From: Microbacterium sp. VKM Ac-2870
GTDB taxonomy: Bacteria; Actinomycetota; Actinomycetes; Actinomycetales; Microbacteriaceae
DNA: 64,000 nt
NCBI RefSeq assembly: GCF_015350795.1
Contig: NZ_JADKSH010000007.1
Span: 1 to 64,000, forward strand
Direction of reading: 5' to 3'
The position numbers and the translations under genes are program-made. This document shows positions 52,260 to 59,948 of this stretch, one piece after another. The notes below the pieces were generated by a model. It made no database searches. It saw nothing but the letters and a program-made list of their open reading frames with translations, and had not been told where the DNA came from. The stretch's first letter is position 1, and every line of letters begins with the position of its first letter.

Positions 52260-52772
52260 TTGCTCTCGAAGATAAGAACGGGTTCGGACATCGCCCCTCC
52301 TCCCCTCGCGCGGACGCTCATCTGCACGAAACATGAGCGCTTCTTCTTCCACACCGACGCGCTCAGCCGCAAGGCGGCGGAGATCGCCGCCGCTCCGGGC
52401 GTTGCGCTGACGATCCTCTGGCCCGGCTTCACCCGACAGCTGGTCGTGCAGGGCGTCGCCGCGCCGTCGCCCCGCACCGAGTCCGATCGGGCCTACCGCG
52501 AGCGCTCGCCTTACCTGCAGCAACTCGCGTGGCAGAACACCGCCGCATTCGCCGCGCAGCGGCTCGCCGAGCGGCGCGCTCAGTGGCACGCGTTCCTGCA
52601 GGCGCACGGCGGAGCGGAGCACCCCGACTTCACCGCGCCCGACACGTGGGCGGGGTTCGCCGTCACGCCGCACCGACTCGTCTTCTGGGTGTCGAATCCG
52701 GCCGCCGCCAGTCGCCGCCTCGCGTACACCCGCGACGGGTCGCGCTGGGAGCTGACCACGCTGCCGGGCTGA
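52260..52772 (+). CDS. PdxH-like (pyridoxamine phosphate oxidase family) protein, N-terminally short
   Basis: 170 aa from a TTG at 52260. The PNPOx-type split-barrel pattern is visible: RFFFHTDALSRKAAEIAAAPGVALTILWPGFTRQLVVQG, ERSPYLQQLAWQN, and the C-terminal DTWAGFAVTPHRLVFWVSN..SRRLAYTRDGSRWELTTLPG. Usual PdxH proteins have 200-220 residues and a RLHDR motif near the end; here the N-terminal 30-40 residues are missing and the motif reads SRRLAY. It is therefore a divergent relative, perhaps inactive or with another flavin role, or an N-terminally truncated gene. The LexA box lies just upstream. Confidence 0.7.
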   Translation: MLSKIRTGSDIAPPPLARTLICTKHERFFFHTDALSRKAAEIAAAPGVALTILWPGFTRQLVVQGVAAPSPRTESDRAYRERSPYLQQLAWQNTAAFAAQRLAERRAQWHAFLQAHGGAEHPDFTAPDTWAGFAVTPHRLVFWVSNPAAASRRLAYTRDGSRWELTTLPG

Positions 52773-52788
52773 CGGCAACGCGGGAGGC

Positions 52789-53286
52789 TCAGGCCGCGAG
52801 AGACAAGTAGGGCTCCCAGGCGGGCTCCGACCGCTCGGTGCCTCGCACCGTCCACTGCGGACCGCGGGGAGGCTGGGGCACCCACTTCAACTCCCACCCC
52901 ATCTCCTGCGGGGTGCGATCACCCTTGACGTTGTTGCACCGCAGGCACGCGGCGACGAGGTTCTCCCACGAATCCGCTCCCCCGCGCGAGCGCGGCAGTA
53001 CGTGATCGATCGTCGTCGCGCCCTTGCCGCAATATGCACAGCGGTGCGCGTCTCGGCGCAGTACGCCGCGCCGGGTCACCGGAACGCGGCGCGCCCCGGG
53101 CACGCGCACATAGCGGGTGAGCACGATCACCGCCGGACGATCACACGAACCTCGGATGCCCCAGACGGGATTCTCGTCGATGCGTTCGATGACGGTGGCC
53201 TTCTCGTTCATGACGAGCACGAGGGCCCGCTTGAACGAGACGACGGCCAGGGGTTCGTATCCGGCGTTCAGCACCAGTGTGCGCAT
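52789..53286 (-). CDS. HNH endonuclease
   Basis: 165 aa from the ATG at 53286, with GAAAGGA 6 nt upstream; the frame is open further but that part overlaps the terminator and a small gene. The N-terminal domain begins MRTLVLNAGYEPLAVVSFKRALVLVMN, a block typical of actinobacterial HNH proteins of this type, and the nuclease core is RCAYCGKGATTIDHVLPRSRGGADSWENLVAACLRCNNVKGDRTP, with two CxxC zinc pairs and the DH and N catalytic residues. Function in the host is not known. The gene is convergent with the PdxH-like gene. Confidence 0.92.
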   Translation of the reverse strand: MRTLVLNAGYEPLAVVSFKRALVLVMNEKATVIERIDENPVWGIRGSCDRPAVIVLTRYVRVPGARRVPVTRRGVLRRDAHRCAYCGKGATTIDHVLPRSRGGADSWENLVAACLRCNNVKGDRTPQEMGWELKWVPQPPRGPQWTVRGTERSEPAWEPYLSLAA

Positions 53287-53367
53287 GCGCGTTCCTTTCG
53301 AACGACCGTCGATGGCTTCGACGGCTCTCCGTAGTCGACGCGGCGCAGGCGCGGTGGCGCAGGCACG

Positions 53368-53398
53368 AAAAAAGGCGCTGTCATGAAGACAGCGCCTT
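53368..53398 (-). terminator. Rho-independent terminator
   Basis: On the minus strand AAGGCGCTGTC pairs with GACAGCGCCTT (11 bp) around TTCAT and is followed by TTTTTT. It is the clearest intrinsic terminator in the window. It ends transcripts coming from the M23 peptidase gene or from the small frame at 53381-53494, and insulates the HNH gene. Confidence 0.9.
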
Positions 53399-53494
53399 GA
53401 AGCCACGACGAAAGTCGCGGCAGTCGTGCACACGATGCCGAAGGACATAGCGACCGAGCGCATTCACGGTTCGAATGCGAGGTCTCGTGTCCAT
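53381..53494 (-). CDS. Putative 37-aa basic peptide ending inside the terminator
   Basis: ATG at 53494, stop TGA at 53383-53381. The product MDTRPRIRTVNALGRYVLRH... is Arg-rich (10 of 37) and ends FKALSS. GGGGGAG lies 4-5 nt upstream of the ATG, slightly close. The stop codon falls in the loop side of the terminator hairpin, which leaves essentially no 3' untranslated region. The tight fit of frame, ribosome binding site and terminator suggests a real small gene or a leader peptide, but no homology supports it. Confidence 0.4.
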   Translation of the reverse strand: MDTRPRIRTVNALGRYVLRHRVHDCRDFRRGFKALSS

Positions 53495-53600
53495 CGGCTC
53501 CCCCTCGGCTGTGCGAGCGTCGGGATCAGGCTAACGCACGCAGCGACAGGGCGGGCGACGAGAAGGTGAACGGATGCCGCGTGTCGCGCGGCACGAGGTG

Positions 53601-54470
53601 TCAGCGGACGTTCGCGACGAGGAAGTCCTCGGCGTTGGTCCACGAACCGTTCACGTAGATCTCCAGGTGCAGGTGGGTGCCGAACGCCCGTCCGGTGTCG
53701 CCGACCTGTCCGATGATCTGTCCGGCACGCACGGTGTCGCCCACGACGACGCGACGCGTGCCGTACGACATGTGCGCGTAGAGCGAGGTCACGGTGTTGC
53801 CGCCGATGTTGTGGGCGATCTTGACGTACACACCCCAGCCGGGGCCGTCTTCACTCGACTCGACGACGACGCCGTCAGCGATCGCATTGATGGGCGTGTA
53901 CCGGTCGACCATGTAGTCGGTGCCCTTGTGGCCGGGGTACGGCTCGCCGAAGTGGTTGAAGAAGGGCAACGGGCGCACGACGGAGCCGGCCGGAGCAATG
54001 GTCTCGGCGAGCGAACCGCTGTATACCGAGGCCGCGGATGCCGCAGTGATGCGCGCAGCGGCCGCCGCCTTCGCGGCATCCTCGTCTTTCTTGGACTGGA
54101 TTTCTTCGGGCGTGGTCGCGGAGTAGCTGTCGCGGGCCAGGGCCGCCGGCGTCGCCTCGGACGCGATCACGAGGGACTGCTTGTTCTCCGCAGCGACCTG
54201 CTGCAAGGTGACGGCTTCGGCGGAATTGCCGCTCGACGCAGCGAAGGCGGGCGCGATCGCGACGGTAGCGATGAGCCCTCCGACGGCGGCCACCGTGATG
54301 AGGCTACGAATCGGGTGGCCCGTGCGGCGGGGGCGACGCGGTCGCACGGGAGAGACGGGAGCTTCAGGCGCGGAGCGGGTGAGCGCCACGCGGCGCACAC
54401 GGCTCCGGAGAGCGGGTGTCGTCGTCGGGGCCTCGGGTGACTCCTGCGACGCGTCTAACTGATCAGCCAA
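53601..54470 (-). CDS. M23-family peptidoglycan endopeptidase
   Basis: About 289 aa from a TTG at 54470, preceded by GGAGG; the frame is open to 54620 but that part forms the structured leader. A basic N-terminus precedes a membrane helix or signal (LITVAAVGGLIATVAIAPAFA, about residues 60-80) and an Ala-rich helical segment. The LytM domain has NHFGEPYPGHKGTDYMV (His and Asp ligands), SLYAHMSYG and FGTHLHLEIYVNG (HxH). All zinc ligands are present, so it should cut peptidoglycan cross-links outside the membrane. It is probably controlled by its 5' leader. Confidence 0.88.
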   Translation of the reverse strand: MADQLDASQESPEAPTTTPALRSRVRRVALTRSAPEAPVSPVRPRRPRRTGHPIRSLITVAAVGGLIATVAIAPAFAASSGNSAEAVTLQQVAAENKQSLVIASEATPAALARDSYSATTPEEIQSKKDEDAAKAAAAARITAASAASVYSGSLAETIAPAGSVVRPLPFFNHFGEPYPGHKGTDYMVDRYTPINAIADGVVVESSEDGPGWGVYVKIAHNIGGNTVTSLYAHMSYGTRRVVVGDTVRAGQIIGQVGDTGRAFGTHLHLEIYVNGSWTNAEDFLVANVR

Positions 54471-54660
54471 TTGTCCTCCGGCGCCTCTGCAACGCCTCCC
54501 CAGAGGCAGGTTGCTGGTTCGTCGGCACTCGGTGTCGGGCACAGATGTACGGGCTTCACCGCGCGAACGACGAACCGATGAGGCAATTCGTGCGGAGGTC
54601 CGTGGCGGGCTTCTCGCCACGTGGACATTCCGAGGCTACCGGAAGGTAACGAATAAGTCA
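54471..54660 (-). promoter_or_regulatory. Structured 5' leader of the M23 peptidase gene, candidate riboswitch
   Basis: Three stems can be drawn on the minus strand: GTGGCG/CGCCAC (54602-54620), a 9-bp long-range pair between 54568-54576 and 54516-54524 (GGTTCGTCG/CGACGAACC), and GCCTCT/AGAGGC (54483-54507) ending 4 nt before the GGAGG. The enclosed GCGGTGAAGCCCG and CGACGAACCAGCAACC recall parts of the ydaO c-di-AMP riboswitch, which often precedes cell-wall hydrolase genes in actinobacteria, but the conserved GGGGA core is not clear. A direct-repeat GTAAC-gaataa-GTCAC near 54646 could be a regulator site. Confidence 0.4.
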
Positions 54661-54699
54661 CGCACAGGTGTTCACGCCCAGGCGCTTCCCGGGTGACGC

Positions 54700-55407
54700 T
54701 CAGTCCTGCGGCACCGCGTCGACGAGGAAGATGTGCGAGGCGACCTCGACCGGCAGCTCGAGTCCGTCGGTCTTCCCGTCCATCTGCACTAGGACGTATC
54801 CCTCGCTGAAACGGAACTCGCCCACGCCGCCGGGGACGACCCCTGCATCGCGGAACTGCTCCAGCAGCTCGGGGTCGACCTGCACCGGTTCGGCGAGGCG
54901 ACGCACGGTGCCACGGACGGGACCACCGGTGTGGTTCATGTGGCGCACCAGGCCGACGACGCCCTCGTGGAAGGTGCGCGCGGGGACGTCGCCGAGCTGG
55001 TCGAGACCGGGGATGGGGTTGCCGTACGGGGATTCGGTGGGGTGGCCGAGCAGCTCGATGAGGCGGCGCTCGACGAGCTCGCTCATCACGTGCTCCCAGC
55101 GGCACGCCTCCTCATGCACGTAGGCCCAGTCCAGCCCGATGACGTCGCTCAGCAGGCGCTCGGCGAGCCGGTGCTTGCGCATGACATCGATCGCCTTCTG
55201 ACGACCCGGGGTCGTGAGCTCCAGCGAGCGGTCGTCCGATACGACGACGAGGCCGTCGCGCTCCATGCGCCCGATCGTCTGCGACACCGTCGGACCGGAG
55301 TGGCCCAGACGCTCGGAGATGCGCGCGCGCAGGGGGACGATGCCCTCCTCCTCGAGCTCGAGGATGGTGCGCAGGTACATCTCGGTGGTGTCGATCAGAT
55401 CGGTCAT
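54700..55407 (-). CDS. DtxR/MntR-family metal-dependent repressor
   Basis: 235 aa. N-terminal wHTH (LIDTTEMYLRTILELEEEGIVPLRARISERLGHSGPTVSQTIGRMERDGLV), dimerisation and metal-binding helices (RKHRLAERLLSDVIGLDWAYVHEEACRWEHVMSELVERRL) with the His, Glu and Cys ligands of the DtxR/IdeR type, and a C-terminal SH3-like/FeoA domain. Such proteins bind Fe(II) or Mn(II) and repress iron or manganese genes; which metal is not clear from sequence, but CEACRWEH-type ligands (EEACRWEH here) favour the iron-responsive DtxR/IdeR subgroup. It is monocistronic and divergent from serC. Confidence 0.92.
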   Translation of the reverse strand: MTDLIDTTEMYLRTILELEEEGIVPLRARISERLGHSGPTVSQTIGRMERDGLVVVSDDRSLELTTPGRQKAIDVMRKHRLAERLLSDVIGLDWAYVHEEACRWEHVMSELVERRLIELLGHPTESPYGNPIPGLDQLGDVPARTFHEGVVGLVRHMNHTGGPVRGTVRRLAEPVQVDPELLEQFRDAGVVPGGVGEFRFSEGYVLVQMDGKTDGLELPVEVASHIFLVDAVPQD

Positions 55408-55494
55408 TTGTAGGCCTCGGTGCGCGTTCAGGGGTGTGTTTCCAGCCTATCCGTTTCTTACGGCCTCCCGGCGGGACCGCCCACCGGCTCACCC

Positions 55495-55500
55495 TAGAAT
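55495..55500 (+). promoter_or_regulatory. -10 box of a leaderless serC transcript
   Basis: TAGAAT lies 7 nt before the serC ATG, the spacing at which transcription would begin at or very near the A of the start codon. There is no well-spaced ribosome binding site (GGGAG ends one base before the ATG), so a leaderless mRNA is likely. Confidence 0.6.
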
Positions 55501-55507
55501 CGGGAGC

Positions 55508-56626
55508 ATGGCCCACGTCACGCTGCCCCGCGAGATCCTGCCCGCCGACGGACGCTTCGGTTGCGGCCCGTCGAAGATCCGCCCGGAGCAGCTCGCTGCC
55601 CTCTCCGGACCGGGTGCGGTGCTCATGGGCACCTCGCACCGCCAGGCGCCGATAAAGAACCTGGTCGGCCAGGTGCGCATGGGGCTCAGCGACCTGCTGC
55701 GCCTGCCCGACGGCTACGAGATCATCCTCGGTAACGGTGGGTCGACCGCGTTCTGGGATGCCGCGGCATTCGGCCTCATCGAGCACCGCGCGCAGAACCT
55801 GGTGTTCGGCGAGTTCGGCGGAAAGTTCGCCGCCGCAGCCGCCGCGCCGTGGCTCGAGGCTCCCGACGTGCGCAAGGCCGAGGCGGGCACCCGCACCGTC
55901 GCCGAAGCCGTCGAGGGTGTGGACGTGTACGCGTGGCCGCACAATGAGACCTCAACGGGCGTGGCCGCACCGATCCAGCGCGTGGTCGGCGACGACGGCG
56001 CCCTGACGGTCATCGATGCGACCAGCGCCGCCGGCGGCATCAACTTCGCCGTCTCGCAGGCCGACGTCTACTACTTCGCCCCGCAGAAGAACCTCGGCTC
56101 CGACGGCGGACTGTGGTTCGCGGCTGTCTCCCCGGCGGCCGTCGAGCGGATCGAGCGGGTCGCGGCATCCGATCGCTACATCCCCGAGTCGCTCAGCCTG
56201 AAGAACGCACTCGACAACTCCCGCCTCAACCAGACCCTCAACACCCCGGCCGTGGCCACGCTGTTCCTTCTCGACAAGCAACTCGAGTGGATCAACGCGC
56301 ACGGCGGCCTGGGGTGGGCGGCAGCCCGCACGGCGGAATCGTCGTCGGCGCTGTACGAGTGGGCCGAGGCGTCGGCGGTCGCGACCCCGTTCGTGGCGAA
56401 CCCCGCCGACCGCTCGCCGGTGGTGGTGACGATCGATTTCGATGAGACGGTGGATGCCGCGGCCGTCGCCGCCAGCCTCCGCTCGAACGGCATCGTCGAC
56501 ACCGAGCCCTACCGCAAGCTCGGTCGCAACCAGCTGCGCATCGCGACCTTCGTCTCGATCGAGCCTGCCGACGTCCGCCAGCTCATCAAGGCGATCGACT
56601 ACACGATCGAGGGCATGCGCGGCTGA
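55508..56626 (+). CDS. serC: Phosphoserine aminotransferase
   Basis: 372 aa from the ATG at 55508. Class V aminotransferase of the actinobacterial SerC type: FGCGPSKIRPEQLAAL, LMGTSHRQAPIKNLVGQVRMGL, ILGNGGSTAFWDAAAFGL, HNETSTGV, VIDATSAAGGINF and YFAPQKNLGSDGGLW, where the Lys binds pyridoxal phosphate. It converts 3-phosphohydroxypyruvate and glutamate to phosphoserine and 2-oxoglutarate in serine synthesis. It is transcribed alone, facing away from the DtxR gene. Confidence 0.95.
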   Translation: MAHVTLPREILPADGRFGCGPSKIRPEQLAALSGPGAVLMGTSHRQAPIKNLVGQVRMGLSDLLRLPDGYEIILGNGGSTAFWDAAAFGLIEHRAQNLVFGEFGGKFAAAAAAPWLEAPDVRKAEAGTRTVAEAVEGVDVYAWPHNETSTGVAAPIQRVVGDDGALTVIDATSAAGGINFAVSQADVYYFAPQKNLGSDGGLWFAAVSPAAVERIERVAASDRYIPESLSLKNALDNSRLNQTLNTPAVATLFLLDKQLEWINAHGGLGWAAARTAESSSALYEWAEASAVATPFVANPADRSPVVVTIDFDETVDAAAVAASLRSNGIVDTEPYRKLGRNQLRIATFVSIEPADVRQLIKAIDYTIEGMRG

Positions 56627-56728
56627 GCACCCCGCCCCGGTCGTTGAGCAGTCACTGCACCTGCAAGCCGTCCGATCACCGCGAGGATGGGCGCTGACGC
56701 GGTAGGTGCCGTCCTGCGCTCGGCCGGA

Positions 56729-57355
56729 TCATCCTTCGACGAGCTCGTCCTCGTCGTCCTCGTCGTCGTCGTCCTCATCGGGGTCCGACTCGTCGAGTTC
56801 GTCGATGTCGACACCGTCGAGGTCACCCGCGTGCAGGATCGGTGAACCGTCGGAGTCGAAGTCCGCGGCATCCAGATCGTCGAGATCTTCGGCGTCGTCG
56901 TCTTCCGCATCGAGGTCGTCCTCGTCGAGATCATCGTCGTCGAGATCATGCTCGTCATCCCCGCCACGCTCGGCGGCCAACAAGGCCTGGGCCGCCTGAT
57001 ACTCGGCCAGCCGCACAGCCCACGGGGTCCAGTCCGGCGCCAGCAGCGCCCCCTCGCCCGGCAGCAACTCGACTTCGAGCACGGTCGGGTCAGCGTCGTC
57101 GACCACGGCGAGGCTCACCGTCCAGAACCAACCCGGATACCCCTCCATGGAGTTCGCAAACCGCAGGGAGACGACACCGTCGTCTTCCACGGTGTATCCC
57201 GCGGCGGCGCCCACGGTGGTTGCGGGGGTGATCTCATGCAGAGCCGCCAGCGCCAGATCGTGCGCGTCGAGCAGACGGTCGTCGGCGACGACGGGCGTCG
57301 AGCGCTGCTGCGGCTCCGGCGTGCCGGAGTCGTCCGACTCAGGCGTCGAGTTCAT
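56729..57355 (-). CDS. DUF3027 protein with acidic tail
   Basis: 208 aa from the ATG at 57355, preceded by AAGGTGG. The globular part (RLLDAHDLALAALHEITPATTVGAAAGYTVEDDGVVSLRFANSMEGYPGWFWTVSLAVV) is DUF3027, found next to cold-shock genes in actinobacteria. The last 80 residues are almost all Asp and Glu with few hydrophobics. The start overlaps the end of the cold-shock gene by 17 nt, so the two are coupled. Function unknown; the acidic tail suggests contact with basic partners such as ribosomal or nucleoid proteins. Confidence 0.88.
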   Translation of the reverse strand: MNSTPESDDSGTPEPQQRSTPVVADDRLLDAHDLALAALHEITPATTVGAAAGYTVEDDGVVSLRFANSMEGYPGWFWTVSLAVVDDADPTVLEVELLPGEGALLAPDWTPWAVRLAEYQAAQALLAAERGGDDEHDLDDDDLDEDDLDAEDDDAEDLDDLDAADFDSDGSPILHAGDLDGVDIDELDESDPDEDDDDEDDEDELVEG

Positions 57356-57722
57356 CGGCCACCTTGCGCAGGATCGCCGCGACCTTCTTGCCCTGACCGG
57401 CATTCGGGTAGTGACCGTGGCGCAGATCGCCGCCCACCTTGTCGAGCAGCTTGACGAGGTCTTCGACCACCACGGCCATGTCGTCGGGCTTCATCCGATT
57501 GCGCTTGGAAAGACTGACGGGAGCATCGAGAACGCGCACGGCGAGCGCCTGAAGTCCGCGCTTGCCGTCGGCGACGCCGAAGTCGAGGCGAGTGCCGGCC
57601 TTGAGTCCCTCGGTGCCCGCAGGGAGGGCCGTGGCGTGCAGGAAGACGTCCTGGCCGTCATCGGTGGTGATGAAGCCGAAACCCTTCTCGTCGTCGTAGA
57701 ACCTGACCTTGCCGGTGGGCAT
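57339..57722 (-). CDS. Cold-shock-domain protein with C-terminal extension
   Basis: 127 aa from the ATG at 57722; an earlier ATG (57740) is possible. Residues 1-65 form a cold-shock domain with PTGKVRFYDDEKGFGFITTD (RNP1 KGFGFI) and DVFLHATALP (RNP2). A basic helical extension of about 60 residues (RMKPDDMAVVVEDLVKLLDKVGGDLRHGHYPNAGQGKKVAAILRKVADEL) follows, a form common in Micrococcales. It binds single-stranded nucleic acid. DUF3027 is translated with it. Confidence 0.92.
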   Translation of the reverse strand: MPTGKVRFYDDEKGFGFITTDDGQDVFLHATALPAGTEGLKAGTRLDFGVADGKRGLQALAVRVLDAPVSLSKRNRMKPDDMAVVVEDLVKLLDKVGGDLRHGHYPNAGQGKKVAAILRKVADELDA

Positions 57723-57831
57723 CGCAACAACCTCGCTCATCGGCGCCCGAAGTCCGGGCGCGGTGACATTTGGGGACGGTCCGCCCCTTACTCCAGCCTA
57801 CGGCACCGCCGCGACCAGGGCGGGGACGCAG

Positions 57832-57837
57832 TAGGGT
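57832..57837 (+). promoter_or_regulatory. -10 box of a leaderless transcript
   Basis: TAGGGT with 7 nt (AAAGCCG) to the ATG at 57845, the same geometry as at serC, and no purine-rich ribosome binding site at normal spacing. Confidence 0.5.
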
Positions 57838-57844
57838 AAAGCCG

Positions 57845-58135
57845 ATGCCCTCTTCGCGCTCTCGCACACCCGGCTCCGCCGACGACCTTCCGGTCCGGCA
57901 GATCGACCGCGTGCTCGCGTTCATGTCCCTCGGCCTGCTGCTGCTGTCGGTGATCTGCTTCGTCGCGATCATGATCGGCTCGGCAACCGGAATGAAGCAC
58001 GACGATTTCGGGCAAGGCGCCTGGCCGCTGGTGGGCACACTCGTCTACATCGCCCCTATCGTCGCGTTCGTTCTGTTGATGGTCGTTCTCGTCATGACCT
58101 TCGTCCGGAAGGCCAGGGCCGGCCAGGGCCGGTAA
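57845..58135 (+). CDS. Two-helix membrane protein next to the helicase genes
   Basis: 96 aa from the ATG at 57845. Two membrane helices (AFMSLGLLLLSVICFVAIMIG and LVGTLVYIAPIVAFVLLMVVLVMTF), a polar N-terminus and a basic end RKARAGQGR. Small proteins of this form regularly sit beside the helicase-associated gene in Microbacteriaceae. The next gene starts one base after its stop (TAACGTG), so they are co-transcribed. Function unknown. Confidence 0.8.
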   Translation: MPSSRSRTPGSADDLPVRQIDRVLAFMSLGLLLLSVICFVAIMIGSATGMKHDDFGQGAWPLVGTLVYIAPIVAFVLLMVVLVMTFVRKARAGQGR

Positions 58136-58136
58136 C

Positions 58137-59891
58137 GTGACCGCCTCCGACGCGCGCGCTCTCGCACAGCTCCTTGTGCAGTGCAGCGACGACGCCCTCG
58201 TCCGACTGTTCGCCGCGCGACAGATCTCGCCGACCGTGACCTGGAACGATGCGTTCGACGCGGCAGAGGCGCTGCTCGACACGCCCTCCGTCGAACGCGC
58301 CCTCGCCCGCCTCACCACGGACGAACTCGCGGCGATGACGACGGATGCCCCCCTCGCCGCGGGCGATGTCCGCGACCGCCTGCAGAGCCTCGCGCTCGTC
58401 GATGAGGACGGGATGCCGTACGGCGCCGTGGCCGCGGCGCTCGAGGCCGCGCGCGCGGAGGGGCGACTCGCACCCTCCTCGTCTGCCGGGGGCGGCTCGG
58501 CCGTCGATGGCGGCACGACCTCCGACGACGCGGGAGCCGCGGAACGGGCGTTCGCTTCGCTCGCATCGCTCGCCGATATCTTGCATGCCGCCCTCGCGCA
58601 CCCGTTCGGACGCATCGGCGCCGGTACCCTCGGCGCCGCCGATCGTCGCCGACTCATCGAGGCCGGCATCGTCGAAGAAGGATCCACCGCCGACGAGCTG
58701 GTCGTGATCGCGGAGCGCACCGGGCTTCTGGCCGGGCAGGACAAGACCTGGCTCGTCACCGCCCACGGCGGCCAGTGGCTGCGCAGCGACACGCTCACGC
58801 GGTGGACCGACGTCGCCGCCGCGCTTCTCGGGAGCATGCCGGCGGGCTTGCGAAAGAACGAAGGCGGGTGGCTCCCGACTTCCGAGTGGACCGGCGCCTA
58901 CCCGCTGGATCCGACGTGGCCCGCGCGCGCCGGCACACTCCGATCACTGCTGCAGCGATGGGCCGTGCTGGACGATGCCGACCGACCGACCACCTGGGCG
59001 CGGGGAGCGTTTCGCAACGAGGCCACAGGCGATGCAGCGTTCGAACCCGCAGATCTCGAGCGGCTGGCCGCGCTGCTGCCCGGGGAAGTCGATCGGGTGT
59101 ACTTGCAGAACGACCTCACTGCCATCGCACCCGGTCCCCTTGCTCCACAGCTCGACATGCGACTGCGATCCATGGCCAACCGCGAGTCGCACGCGCAGGC
59201 GTCGACGTATCGCTTCACCACGGAGACCATCGCCGACGCCCTGACGGCCGGTGAGAGCGCTGATTCTCTGCGCGAGTTCTTGACCGGACTCTCGCTCACC
59301 GGGCTGCCACAACCTCTCGCGTACGAGATCGAACGCACCGCCCGCATCCACGGGACGCTGCGCGTCGGACCGGACAGCGAGGGCCGCACACGGGTGCGCA
59401 GCGACGACGAGGCGCTGCTGCGCACGCTTGCCGTCGATCAGGCGCTGCGTCCGCTCGGACTCGTCGCGGACGGCGCCGACCTCGTGACCCGAAGCGGCCC
59501 GGACACCGCCTTCTGGATGATCGCCGATGCCCGTTACCCGGTCGTTGCCGTGGATGCCACGGGCACCCGCCGCACGCTGGACCGGCACCGGCTGGCGGCA
59601 GACCCGCCGGCGCCGACCGACGCCCAAGAGACGTACACGATCCTGGTGTCGCGACTGCGTTCGGCACAGGGCGGCGACGCCGACGCCGCGTGGCTCGGCC
59701 GTGAACTCGACCAGGCCGTGCGTGCCCGCGCCACCATCATCGTCACCGTCCGCATGCCCGACGGCACCGAGCGTGAGTTCACCATCGAAGCCACCGGCCT
59801 CGGCGGTGGGCGCCTGCGCGGACTCGATCGCACCGTCGACGTCGAACGCACGTTACCGGTCTCCAGCATCAGCGGCATCCGCCCTGCCTGA
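58137..59891 (+). CDS. Helicase-associated domain protein (partner of the XPB helicase)
   Basis: 584 aa from the GTG at 58137. No ATPase motif; the sequence shows helix-rich blocks (RALAQLLVQCSDDALVRLFAARQ, RALARLTTDELAAMT), a winged-helix-like middle part with NEGGWLPTSEWTGAYPLDP and QNDLTAIAPGPLAPQLDMRLRSMANRES, the usual Helicase_C_3-type pattern, and a C-terminal beta domain. The family is encoded just upstream of XPB/Ercc3-like helicases in actinobacteria, as here (58 nt apart), and is thought to work with them in DNA repair. Confidence 0.88.
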   Translation: MTASDARALAQLLVQCSDDALVRLFAARQISPTVTWNDAFDAAEALLDTPSVERALARLTTDELAAMTTDAPLAAGDVRDRLQSLALVDEDGMPYGAVAAALEAARAEGRLAPSSSAGGGSAVDGGTTSDDAGAAERAFASLASLADILHAALAHPFGRIGAGTLGAADRRRLIEAGIVEEGSTADELVVIAERTGLLAGQDKTWLVTAHGGQWLRSDTLTRWTDVAAALLGSMPAGLRKNEGGWLPTSEWTGAYPLDPTWPARAGTLRSLLQRWAVLDDADRPTTWARGAFRNEATGDAAFEPADLERLAALLPGEVDRVYLQNDLTAIAPGPLAPQLDMRLRSMANRESHAQASTYRFTTETIADALTAGESADSLREFLTGLSLTGLPQPLAYEIERTARIHGTLRVGPDSEGRTRVRSDDEALLRTLAVDQALRPLGLVADGADLVTRSGPDTAFWMIADARYPVVAVDATGTRRTLDRHRLAADPPAPTDAQETYTILVSRLRSAQGGDADAAWLGRELDQAVRARATIIVTVRMPDGTEREFTIEATGLGGGRLRGLDRTVDVERTLPVSSISGIRPA

Positions 59892-59934
59892 TCACCGCGT
59901 CGCCTGGAGCGACCGCCACCGCCGCACGCCCCGA

Positions 59935-59940
59935 TAGACT
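59935..59940 (+). promoter_or_regulatory. -10 box of the XPB helicase gene (leaderless)
   Basis: TAGACT with 8 nt to the ATG at 59949. With the boxes at 55495 and 57832 it forms a set of TANNNT boxes at leaderless spacing. Confidence 0.5.
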
Positions 59941-59948
59941 GGGTCGCT

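Noticed and set aside
53287..53463. N-terminal extension of the HNH protein
   Set aside because: It would be translated through the intrinsic terminator hairpin; the family start MRTLVLNAGYEP at 53286 has its own ribosome binding site.
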